Assembly: GCA_030407315.1 (NCBI GenBank)
Contig: JALQPE010001970.1
Location: 90,691-154,690 of the forward strand
Direction of reading: 5' to 3'
DNA: 64,000 nt
From: Asparagopsis taxiformis
Lineage: Eukaryota > Rhodophyta > Florideophyceae > Bonnemaisoniales > Bonnemaisoniaceae
Shown here: positions 8,101 to 17,950 of the stretch, in pieces
How the letters are laid out: each line of letters opens with the position of its first letter
How positions within the stretch are numbered: position 1 is the stretch's first letter
The notes under the pieces: model-generated
Told to the model about the DNA's origin: nothing
Databases searched by the model: none
What the model saw: the letters and a program-made list of their open reading frames with translations, nothing else
Position numbers and translations under genes: made by a program

Positions 8101-9770
8101 ACGTGTCACTGTTGCGTACGCTTCGCCATTGGACAATGTGGGGTATCGATTCGCTGTGCATTGGAGATGAATCGGAATTGTTCGCGCTGGACAGATATCG
8201 AGTACATGTTTGGGACGCGCGAGATGTGGAGAACGGTGACGATCAAGTTGCTACTTTTCTACCCGACGTGGGCACGTTGGTATTGTCTGCTGATGAGGCG
8301 ACCATGTTGACATGGAATAAGCGTTCGAAGTGTTTGGAGATACGCGACGTGTGTGACGTGTCCGAGTGTATCGATCGCGTTGTTTCAAGTGTCGACATTT
8401 CAAATTTTCGATATTGGCCAACAAAACTCACCGTGTCGAATGATCGAAAATATGTCGCTTTCCCTGATAGTGGCGATTCTTCTGCATTGAATATCTATGA
8501 CGTAAGCGAAGGAGTTTGGCTGCGCACACTACCAGATGTGAAACAATCGGCGTTGGCTTCAATCGGCTATCAACGAGGAAACTCGGCATCGGATGGACCG
8601 TCGGGAGATTCTGGTGATTCAGCACGTGACGAGCTACGTGTAAAAATTGTTTCATTGTGGTTCAGCGCAGATGGGTCCACTATCTCTGTTGTCGCAGAAG
8701 TTGGGATACGGGGAGAAGATGGTGAGAGGACTTGGATGAAGAGCAAACCCATATGCTGGAATGTGTGTTCAGGAGCAGTTCTGGAGGAGGCACAAGTCGA
8801 CGGCGAGACGAATGCATCGAACAGCTCTTCCAGCTCGGGAACAAATTGTGGAGAGCAATCTTCTGCTCTCAGCATTGATTCGCATGACGAGGTGAGGTGT
8901 GAGCATGACGGCAAATGTTTCACCATAGCCACCCTGGAGATTAGCGTCTTTCGTTGGTATTATTCCCACACCAAGTGTCGCCTGTGGTTTGCGAATTGGG
9001 ATGGAGGTGTATTTCACATCGATCTCATGACTGACAACAATCAACTCCAATTGTCGGACAATCGCCCTCCTCTCTCACCCCTCCCACAACTCCATCTACC
9101 CCCATCAGAAGACGTGACCAAACACACAGACCAAGACATGACCGGTGAAGCAGAAGAGGTGTATGATGTCTTCATCAGTCATGCCGGCCCCGACAAGTGG
9201 ACCATTGCAAAGCCCCTCTACGATCTACTGGTTGCACTAGGCTTGAAAGTGTTTCTGGACACGGCCGAGCTGAAGCCCGGGGAACACGCACCGCAGAAGA
9301 TGATCCATGCGATGCGGAGTGCCAAGATTGCCGTGGTGATTCTGTCGCCAGAGTTTGCAGCGAGGAAATGGACGATGAGGGAACTAATGTGTTTCCTGGA
9401 TCGATCCGCTGCGGCTGGGGAACGTGGAGTGATTATCATTCCTGTTTTCTATCGATTGTCGCTGGATGAGTGCAAGGACCAAAAGTTGCTTGCTGGACTG
9501 AAGAACGATGCTGGCGAGAATGCTCTAGCAGCGGACGGCTTTCTAGAGCGGATTGGGAAAGAAGGACACTACAGAATGGAGGAGATTATGGGCGCTCTAC
9601 AGGCTGTGACTGTAATGACGGGGATCGAGAATAGGGGTGGGGTAACGAATGGGGCTAGTGCTGAAGAGATCGCCGAGCGGAAGGAGTATGTCGAGAGCAT
9701 CGGGGATGCCGTTGAAAAGGCGAATAGGCGATTAGAGAGTGGACGAGCTCCTGGACCCAGCGGTTCGTAA
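5154..9770 (+). CDS. NB-ARC / WD40 / TIR protein, NLR-like, intact
   Basis: The product is 1538 residues. I chose the ATG at 5154 because it gives MGNCC, an N-myristoylation plus palmitoylation type motif; the 139 in-frame codons upstream are low-complexity and lack a better start. Order: Ser/Pro-rich linker (about 10-150); NB-ARC with P-loop GMGGVGKTT (190-198), kinase 2 LLMFDDVWD (DD at 281-282), GLPL (377-380) and an MHD-like HDLVHDM (512-518); an APAF-1-like helical segment (HLLGAGKVTKAMGLLSDYRW, about 580-600); WD40 repeats (about 729-1290, some 12-14 blades); and a TIR domain from YDVFISHAG (1337) with a Glu (E1410) in WTMREL, where TIR NADases keep their catalytic Glu. AATAAA follows the stop by 28 bp. 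By analogy to STAND proteins, I infer WD40 sensing, NB-ARC oligomerisation and TIR signalling or NAD cleavage at a membrane. Plant TNLs carry the TIR at the N-terminus, so the order here is unusual. Confidence 0.88.
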   Translation: MGNCCAISNRSNSNPVSVSSTSSPHQPPQSTHSDRQIPRSPAEPPAEPPVASPTSLASSESLTTSSSSHPSPLQSSPPPTCSLPHVDSDKNPTSNLSPTIMNTHTPPSNQSPSTELMPSSSVHPHLQQPHTSPVLSHQHPARIPQPPAFYVPPNARQIVDFSRNSRTPESKVKAAVLSEDPNQNAIAVVGMGGVGKTTMLRALGRHEDVWAKFRDGVWFVQLGHDATVQTVLDELEEVVAKTLPDFSSDFTRLAAKPNMHLRLMNMLVEHLACKRFLLMFDDVWDLDASVYKLVDAVCTGVQKMEGTGCKVLSSTRNEAIGRVPTHDVSIGVSAEDWRGDRCVDILCCYAGINRESIGTLGARNRDALDSIIDMCAGLPLALSVAGSGFQDVVGRGAGGCGEDGIVRYWKSLRASSGQLGAGEGGSRHSGLKVAVETSLRSLEKKWSGEGMRVGEMFRSFCIMQKQQMLPLRAIEKVWGVRDGLCGVRMFSRHSLVSLVKDECGLEIGVVLHDLVHDMCVEQAVVSEGVGFWHKRVVDGYRASIQASGSSRGSESSEMNVGSDREVGWWNLESNDKYIVDNLVRHLLGAGKVTKAMGLLSDYRWVERMNEDESRAPFQKVIAELRLLQSYLVEHEKMEMANKVAEDIEVIIKAMVLCMVPYCMKNRDECSFQLFGRLRDVESESGIVERLVSSIEQYGGVPWARAGPGVLTSGGGMLKRVLDVEERGECMCVVAGGEEVVVGGYNGKVGVYNGWDGSKKMSLVGQEEEDRVDRVVDVHYERSSRRIYSCSSRGRVVVWEEYKMCYCVQAEGLQEDEEIKCMEVLPKRGRVVLGTSKGRLLVMDMEDGGRSAQNAFQSVDAHDSYVTSLTAGPSEDVVVSGSKDGRIRVWDAENFADTENVLEGHEDWVNSVALSGDGRLLASGSDDGTVQIFDLERREQLWSSSTDHDYRLTCVLFSEDASLLYSVDLLGTIHVWKLSGDGRNVSLLRTLRHWTMWGIDSLCIGDESELFALDRYRVHVWDARDVENGDDQVATFLPDVGTLVLSADEATMLTWNKRSKCLEIRDVCDVSECIDRVVSSVDISNFRYWPTKLTVSNDRKYVAFPDSGDSSALNIYDVSEGVWLRTLPDVKQSALASIGYQRGNSASDGPSGDSGDSARDELRVKIVSLWFSADGSTISVVAEVGIRGEDGERTWMKSKPICWNVCSGAVLEEAQVDGETNASNSSSSSGTNCGEQSSALSIDSHDEVRCEHDGKCFTIATLEISVFRWYYSHTKCRLWFANWDGGVFHIDLMTDNNQLQLSDNRPPLSPLPQLHLPPSEDVTKHTDQDMTGEAEEVYDVFISHAGPDKWTIAKPLYDLLVALGLKVFLDTAELKPGEHAPQKMIHAMRSAKIAVVILSPEFAARKWTMRELMCFLDRSAAAGERGVIIIPVFYRLSLDECKDQKLLAGLKNDAGENALAADGFLERIGKEGHYRMEEIMGALQAVTVMTGIENRGGVTNGASAEEIAERKEYVESIGDAVEKANRRLESGRAPGPSGS

Positions 9771-9797
9771 GAGTGACAGTTTAGGAGACCGCAGTTT

Positions 9798-9803
9798 AAT
9801 AAA
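9798..9803 (+). terminator. Poly(A) signal of NLR-like locus 1
   Basis: AATAAA lies 28 bp after the stop codon. The surrounding 3' sequence is conserved in locus 2, where AATAAA is at 17042-17047. Confidence 0.55.
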
Positions 9804-10212
9804 TACATTGAGTGATTCATGACGATTGTTAGTTGATTGCACGGCAGGGAACTGCGATGACCAGCATCGCTAAAATTTGCAGAACACGAGATATCCCGCT
9901 AGAGCATCGACCAACGCGAATACATAGTATCACGCAAATATGTGCAGGACGGCAGTGACGAAAATATTCTGACGCGATCGCGATGCTATTGGTGAGCACT
10001 ACAGAGAAGGCGGGCCTCTGTGCGCCGCAGCGGTGAGTGTTAGTGAGGGGACCATGGTTTGTTTGGCAGCTCAGGTCGATGGCATTGTTTGTGGGGTGGA
10101 CGAAAGGAGCTTGGCAGCGCCGCGAAGTGTGGACTCGCGTTGCGGACGGACGCTGATCGCACGCAAGTGCTCTGAATGCAGCGCACTTCTGAAGGTATTG
10201 CGACAGCTGAAA

Positions 10213-11968
10213 TCGTTTTTTTGATCTAGTTTTTCAATAGGTACCTCCCCTCAAGCCATCGAACTTCTCCGTGCAATCGCACAGCGCGATATAACTGATG
10301 ATTGCGACTTGTTGCACAACATTCCGTTCCGACTCATCGCGCTACAAATCACTCGGAATTGATCGGCACTTGCGCTTTAGCTCATTTGGTCAACCGCTAT
10401 CGCCACTCTCCATGACCCAGTAATGCAACCACTTGCCTCTGGCTGCAGGGGCGTCCATGGACATACCGCGCACTAACCATCCCGAACAGCACACTTTGTT
10501 ACGTCGTCTTCTCTTCGTCGGCAACTTGCAACTAGTGCGCATCGTGCCTCGAGAGATTAGCTCTAGACATTAATCAATGCATTCGATCAAAGTATGACGC
10601 AGTCTCTCGAGACTGTGAATTTATAATTCAACTTCAGCGCAACGCGTTACAAACGGACTGCCCCGGAGGTGATAGTCGCCTAAGGATACTACTAGCGATT
10701 GCCTTCGCTACACGAATATAATGTGACGTTATGTTTGTTCTAATTTAGTTATGCTCACATGAACAGGAATTCAATACAATATCATGTGGGTGGGACGGTG
10801 CAATAGAGGGGTGTTCAGATGTGCGCTCGCTCGCCCGCTCAAACGACATTTTGAGAGTACGAATATTACGCAACAGATGCAGGAAATTGGCACAGATCAC
10901 ATATGGGGTGATCACGTATTATCGCGCACCATCGATCGAAACGAAGAGCGAAACGGCGGACCCTGCACATGAACTGGTGTGGCAGTCGCAGTCTGTTCGA
11001 TTTATCGGTGCAGCGATGTGCGGTGAACTGTCGTTCATGGATGGATGGATGGACGGACATGCTGAATACCAACAGAGAAGGTCAGCGGAACGGAGGAGAA
11101 ACAACTTAGAACGAGTCGTGGGACAAATCAATTCGCATATGGAATGCGGCGGTACGCACAGCGCTTCTGTCGCGGCGGTTGGTGATTAGCAGAAACGGCT
11201 GGCGGGTTGAATCATTGAACAAAGGACAATTGCACTAGACTCTGAAGGCGACAACTATTTCCAATCAGCGTTGGTGCGCAGCGATGGTCGTCGAAGGAGG
11301 CACAGAGATTGGGAGTAGAACGGGTTGTGCTCGTCAGAGCGATGGCACTATGCGGACGGCACGCAGACGGGTCGACAGTAGATGGGGGAGTGAGCGGTGC
11401 GGGTGAAATGGGCGCAAGGAAAATGAAAAAATATGCAAAAATTCGATAGCACAGAAATGCGCAGTGCAGCGCAGTACAGTATTCGGTCGCGTTTGCGTTC
11501 TCGCGCGGAGATTGTATCCACTCGTTGAACGCTTCGGCTGTGAAGAATAACTTGTACACTCTATGTAGATACACTGGAAAATAGTATTTCACCAGCGGCC
11601 GCCAACGATGGCGACCAGGAAATGAGGCGTGAGAGCAATATCTCCACCAGCTGTCGCGATTCCGCCACCACGGCCCGCACAGTGCGCCCATCCGCAGCGC
11701 GTCATTCCGCTCGCATTCGTCGTGGTGCTGCTCGGCCCCACGCCCCATGGCTGTGTACACTCCCGGATTCGGCGACAGTTGGCAGCATTTCATTGCATGC
11801 GACCAGTCGGTGTGTTCTGAGTAGCCAATGATAGTACAGTATATCGGCTGTGTACGCACCGTATTTCGACACGTGGACGGGCCCACACGCAGTTGTACAC
11901 TCTCATGCCAACTGCATGGAAGATACATCGCAAACGCACACTTGTCCAGTTTTGTTGTACCATTTTAG
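10213..11968. other. Unique spacer between the two tandem NLR-like units
   Basis: I see no recognisable gene. A minus-strand frame at 11212-11928 shows no domain or composition bias typical of coding sequence. There is a short ATGG microsatellite near 11036-11052. Confidence 0.45.
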
Positions 11969-14900
11969 CCAGCAATGCGCCGTTTCAGCTCTTCTGCGTT
12001 CGCATCGTTGTCACGACTCGGACAGGAGATTCCAACTCCCCACTTCCAGACCCCGCCATCCTGAGCCACCAGCCCGTCTCCACCCACTCCAGTGCTCAAC
12101 AACAATTCCTCCGGCCAACCGCCGTATCTCTGCACCAACGCGTCCCGACCCATTCCCCTTCCAAGTCTCGACTCCTCGACTCTGCCATCTGCACACCGCG
12201 CACCGCACACCGCCCAGCGCTACTGCTTCTACTCCACTCTTCCCCTCCGTCCGTCCTTTCCATCCGCTCCATTCATCCACCATCCCAATCCACAACTGAC
12301 CCTCTTCCTCGCCTGTCCTCTCCACACACTTGTCTAGCTGGAACAAATTGCTACGGCCGATCTAACCGCTCCAACTCCAATCCTGTCTCTGTCTCTAGCA
12401 CATCTTCACGTCAGTAACCTCCTCAATCTACCCCACTCCAACTGCTCGATATTTCAATCCCCCGCTGAACCTCCTGCCGAACCTCCCGTCGCATCCCCTA
12501 CATCACTTGCTTCCTCTGAATCACTGACCACCTCCTCGTCCTCACATCCGTCTCCACTCCAATCATCTCCCCCACATCACCTGCTTCGTCTGAACCGCCG
12601 ACTACCTCGCCACCCCCACATCTGTCTCCACTCCAATCATCTCTTCCACCGACTTGCTCTCTTCCTCACGTTGACAGCAATAAGAACCCCACTTCCAACC
12701 TATCTCCCACCATCATGAATACCCATACTCCCCCATCCAACCAACCGCCCTCTACTGCACCCATGCCCTCGTCCTCCGTTCATCCCCATCTCCAGCAGCC
12801 GCACACTTCTCCCGTATTGTCCCACCAACATCCAGCCCGCATCCCCCAGCCACCCGCCTTTTATGTTCCCCCCAATGCACGCCAGATCGTCGACTTCTCC
12901 CGAAACTCGCGCACCCCAGAAAGCAAAGTTAAGACAGCTGTTCTATCCGAAGACCCAAACCAGAACGCCATTGCGGTAGTTGGCATGGGTGGCGTAGGCA
13001 AAACAACCATGCTGCGCGCGCTCGGTAGACATGAAGATGTGTGGGCCAAGTTCCGCGATGGTGTGTGGTTTGTACAACTCGGTCATGACGCCACTGTGCA
13101 AACGGTGCTAGACGAGCTGGAAGACGTTGTCGCCAAAACACTCCCAGATTTCTCTTCCGACTTCACCCGACTCGCAGCCAAGCCCAATAAGCACCTCAGA
13201 TTGATGAACATGCTGGTCGAGCATCTCGCCTGCAAGCGCTTCCTACTTATGTTTGATGACGTGTGGGACCTCGACGCCAGTGTGTACAAGCTGGTGGATG
13301 CGGTCTGCACGGGTGTCCAAAAGATGGAGGGAACAAGCTGCAAGGTGTTATCGTCGACAAGAAATGAGGCGATTGGGCGTGTGCCCACACATGATGTGTC
13401 GATCGGGGTGAGTGCTGAAGACTGGCGGGGAGATAGATGTGTTGATATTCTATGCTGCTACGCTGGGATCAACAGAGAGAGCATTGGGACACTTGGAGCT
13501 CGAAATCGCGATGCGCTGGACAGCATAATTGATATGTGTGCTGGACTGCCATTGGCGCTGAGTGTTGCTGGGTGTGGTTTGCAAGATGTGTTGGGGAGAG
13601 GGGCTGGTGGGTGTGGGGAGGACGGAATTGAGCAATACTGGAAGAGCCTGAGGGCGAGCACTGGACAACTTGGAGCTGGGGAAGGGGGGAATAGGCATAG
13701 TGGACTGAAGGTGGCAGTGGAGACGAGTTTACGGTCGCTGGAGAAGAAGTGGAGGGAGAGAGCATGAGAGTGGGAGAAATGTTTCGATCGTTTTGCATTG
13801 TGCAGAAGCAGCAGATGCTTCCGTTGCGGGCGATTGAGAAAGTATGGGGGGTGAGGGATGGGCTGTGTGGGGTGAGGATGTTTTCACGGCACAGTCTTGT
13901 ATCGCTTATTAAAGATGAGGGTGGACTGGAGATAGGAGTGGTGCTGCACGACTTGGTTCACGACATGTGTGTTGAACAGGCTGTGGGGAGGGAGGGGGTA
14001 GGATTTTGGCACAAGAGAGTAGTTGATGGATATAGAGCATCGATTCAGGTGAGTGGAAGCAGTAGAGGTAGCGAAAGTAGTGAGATGAATGTAGGAAGCG
14101 ATAGAGAAGTTGGATGGTGGAATTTAGAAAGCAATGACAAGTATATAGTTGACAATCTAGTGCGGCACCTACTTGGTGCTGGAAAGGTTACCAAGGCCAT
14201 GGGACTGCTTACCGACTATCGGTGGGTGGAGCAAATGAACGAAGACAAGGACCGTGCTCCATTCCAGAAGGTCATTGCTGAACTGCGGCTGTTGCATTCG
14301 TACATACTGGCACATGAGAAGACGACGATGGGGAAGAAGGTGACGAGGGATATTGAAGTTATAGTCAAGGCGATGGGACTGTGCATGGTACAATGTTGCA
14401 TGAAAAATCGGGAGGAATGTCGATTCCAGTTGTTTGGACGATTGCGAGATGTGAAAAGCGAGAGCGGTATTGTAGAGCGGCTAGTGAGTAGTATCGAACG
14501 ATATGGGCGTGTACCATGGGCTCGAGCTGGGCCTGGGGTGTTGACTAGTGGAGGAAGTATGCTGAAACGTGTGCTAGACGTTGAAGAAAGTGGAGAGTGC
14601 ATGTGTGTAGTTGCTGGAGAGGAGGTGGTTGTGGGAGGGTGGGATGGGGGCTGGGGGTGTACAATGGTCGGTATGGATCGAAGAAGATGTCGCTCGTCGG
14701 ACAAGAAGAAGAGTACGTAGTGGATGTGCACTATGACCGTTCGTCAAGAAGAATATATTCGTGCAGTGAAAAAGGAAGGGTAGTAGTATGGGAGGAGTAC
14801 AAGATGTGCTATTGTGTCCAGGCCGAAGGATTGCAAGAAGACGAGTACGTCAGGTGCATGGAGGTATTACCGAAGCGAGGGAGAGTTGTTCTTGGAACAG

Positions 14901-17432
14901 CCAACGGACGACTGTTGGTGATGGACATAGAAGGCGAGGGCACATGTTCTCAGAATGCATTCCAAACTGTCGATGCGCATGACAGCGAAGTGTGGTCGCT
15001 AACGGCAGGACGGAGTGAAGATGTTGTAGTGTCTGGCTCGAGAGACGGAACGATTCGGGTATGGGACGCGGAGAATTTCGCCAACACCGAAAATGTGTTG
15101 GAATGGCGTAAAAGTGAGGTGCTCAGTTTAGCTTTAAGTGGTGATGGGCGACTGCTGGCATCCGCATCGAGAGATGGAACTGTACGAATATTCGATTTGG
15201 AGACACGTGAGCAACTATGGTCGTCTTCTGCTGATCATGACGATTGGGTGACATGTGTTTTGTTTAGCGAAGATGCAAGTTTGTTGTATTCTGCAGATGA
15301 AGGCGGTACTATACATGTGTGGAAATTGAGCGGTGATGGTCCAAACGTGTCACTGTTGCCTGCGCCTCGCCATTCGACAATGGGAGATATCCGATCGCTG
15401 TGCATTGGAGATGAGTCGGAATTGTTCGCGCTGAGCGGAAATCGAGTAAATGTTTGGGACGCGCGAGATGTGGAGAACGGTGACGATCAAGTTGCTACTT
15501 TTCTACCCGACGTGGGCACGTTTGCATTGTCTGCTGATGAGGCGACCATGTTGACATTCAATGGGTGTTCGGAGTGTTTGGAGATACGCAACGTGTGTGA
15601 CGTGTCCGAGTGTATCGATCGCGTTGTTTCAAGTGTCGACATTTCAAATTGTGTATTTGGGCCATCAAAATTCACCGTGTCGAATGATCGAAAATATGTC
15701 GCTTTCTGTTCGGGTTGGGATTCTTCTGTCGTGCATATCTATGACGCAAGCGAAGGAGTTTTGCTGCGCACACTATCAGATGTGAAACAATTGGCGGTGG
15801 CTTCAATCGGCTATCAACGAGGAAACTCGGCATCGGATCGAGGGCCGGAAGATTCTGGTGGTTCAGCAAGATACAATCCACGTGTAGAAATTGATTCATT
15901 GTGGTTCAGCGCAGATGGGTCCACTATCTCAGCTGTCGCAAATGTTGAGATACGGGGAGAAGATGGTAAGAGGACTTGGATGAAGAGCAAACGCATATGC
16001 TGGAATGTGTGTTCAGGAGCAGTCCTGGAGGAGGCACAAGTTGACGGCGAGACGAATGCATCGAACAGGTCTGCCAGCTCGGGAACAAATGGTGGAGAGC
16101 AATCTTCTGCTCTCAGCATTGATTCGTATAGCGTGGTGAGGTGTGAGCATGACGGCAAATGTTTCACCATAACCACCCTGGAGAATGGCGTCGAATGTTG
16201 GCATTATTTCCACACCAAGTCTCGCTTGTGGTTTGCGAGTTGGAGTGGAGGTGTATTTCACATCGATCTCATGACTGACAACAATCAACTCCAATTGTCG
16301 GACAATCACCCTCCTCTACCACCCCTCCCTCAACTCCATCTACCCCCATCAGAAGACGCGACCAAACACACAGACCGAGACATGACCGGTGAAGCAGAAG
16401 AGGTGTATGATGTCTTCATCAGTCATGCCGGCCCCGACAAGTGGACCATTGCAAAGCCCCTCTACGATCTACTGGTTGCACTAGGCTTGAAAGTGTTTCT
16501 GGACACGGCCGAGCTGAAGCCCGGGGAGCACGCACCGCAGAAGATGATCCATGCAATGCGGACGGCAAAGATTGCTGTGGTGATTCTGTCGCCAGAGTTT
16601 GCAGCGAGGAAATGGACGATAAAGGAACTGATGTGTTTCCTGGATCGATCCGCTGCAGGTGGGGAACGGGGAGTGATAATCATTCCTGTTTTCTATCGAT
16701 TATCGCTAGATGAATGCAAGGACCAAAAGTTGCTTGTCGGACTGAAGAACGATGCTGGCGAGAATGCTCTAGCAGCGGACGGCTTTCTAGAGCGGATTGG
16801 GAAAGAAGGACACTACAAAATGGAGGAGATTATGGGCGCTCTGCAGGCTGTGACTGTAATGACGGGGATCGAGAATAGGGATGGGGTAACGAATGGGGAT
16901 AGCGCTAAAGAGACCGCCGAGCGGAAAGAGTTTGTCGAGGGTATCGGGGATGCGGTCGAAAAGGCAAATATGCGATTGGAGAGTGGACGAGCTGCTGGAC
17001 CCAGCGGTTCGTAAGAGTGACAGTTGAGCAGACCACAGTTTAATAAATACATTGAGTGATTGATGACGATTGTTAGTTGATTACACAGCAGGGAACTGCG
17101 GTGACCAGCCAGCACTAAATTTTGCAGAACAAGAGATACCCCGCCAGAGCATCGGCCAACGCGAGTACAGAATACCATGCAGATGTGTAGAAGACGGCAG
17201 GTTCGATCTGGACGCAAGCGGTCGGCAGGGACAACAATATATTGACGCCGATCGGGACGCTGTTGGTGCGCAGTACATGGAAGGTGTGCTTCTGCTTCTG
17301 TGCGCCGCAGCGGTGAGAGTTTGCAAGGCGACCATGATTTGCTTGATTCGCAGCGTCGCGAAGTGAGTGGTCTCGAGTAACGGAGGGAGGTTGATCGCAC
17401 ACAAGTGATGTGAATGTTGCGACGGCTGAAAC
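11969..17432 (+). repeat. Segmental duplication, copy 2 (NLR-like locus 2)
   Basis: Pairs with 4791-10212. In this copy an extra piece of about 80 bp in the Ser/Pro-rich 5' part (about 12560-12650) repeats its neighbour (ctccactccaatcatct occurs twice). The right border is immediately followed by a dispersed repeat at about 17436. Confidence 0.8.
12340..17014 (+). pseudogene. NB-ARC / WD40 / TIR paralogue with lost start and two frameshifts
   Basis: Tandem paralogue of 5154-9770. Where locus 1 has its ATG (gccatggga), this copy reads gctggaac, so the MGNCC start is gone; a stop follows near 12414. Two 1-base deletions relative to locus 1, near 13755 and near 14650, split the body into three frames: 12715-13767 (NB-ARC with intact GMGGVGKTT and FDDVWD), 13749-14720 (MHD-like and APAF-like helical segment) and 14597-17014 (WD40 and TIR, ending GPSGS). 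The TIR keeps the WTIKEL glutamate. The NB-ARC frame could restart at the Met at 12715. Domain sequences are otherwise well kept, so inactivation is recent, or one or both indels are assembly errors. Confidence 0.8.
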
Positions 17433-17435
17433 GAC

Positions 17436-17950
17436 AGGATTTCAAGGCACGAAGAAGATATTTCAACTTGAGAACGATAGCTGAGGCACGGCTCGATTTC
17501 CGCGCGTCAAAATTTCGACATTGCATTCGCTTTCTGATACAGCATGAAATCAAAACGCATCATGCGGCGGGGGCGACAGTGAACGTATGTGAAAACTTGT
17601 GCGCCACCCCATGCGTCATTACCCAGCAGATCACTGGCACGGGTTTGTCTTGTCGAAGATACAAGCGCATTCCAAGATCGCAACTGCGTTCCAGATCGCT
17701 CCTCAGGTACTGTTCTGCAACGCGGTTTTTCTATTCGCATTGGCAGGTTAATTTACCCGAAGGAATACATACTGCTACCCCCAGGTTGAGCCTGCGATAA
17801 TTTTCAGCCAGCGCTGCAGTGAAAACTGCGTTGTTCTCATCTCCGGTTCCTTGTTACTTTTGATACCAATATCAAGCTCTGGAGCCAAGGCAGTAGTGTG
17901 TGAGATGTCAAAAATTGTAAAAATTATAAAATTCTCATCCGCATGTCGAT
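17436..17950 (+). repeat. Dispersed repeat copy at the right border of duplication copy 2
   Basis: It begins atttcaaggcacgaagaag, then aacgatagctgaggcac, matching the left part of 3930-4500. Its right part (ctacccccaggttgag, then gctgcagtgaaaactgcgtt) matches the right part of that copy. It sits a few bases after the point where homology between the duplicated NLR-like units ends. Confidence 0.45.

Larger units (their letters stand above)
4791..10212 (+). repeat. Segmental duplication, copy 1 (NLR-like locus 1)
   Basis: The unit aligns with 11969-17432. Homology begins at ccagcaatgcgcc in both copies. It runs through about 350 bp of C-rich 5' sequence, the whole gene and about 440 bp of 3' flank, and ends at gcgac(a/g)gctgaaa in both. 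Confidence 0.8.

Noticed and set aside
11212..11928. 238-codon minus-strand ORF between the two NLR-like units
   Set aside because: No domain, no signal peptide, no conservation in the duplicated unit, composition like noncoding DNA.
13740..14720. Introns explaining the frame changes in NLR-like locus 2
   Set aside because: Direct comparison with locus 1 shows simple 1-base deletions in aligned sequence, with no extra segment bounded by GT and AG.
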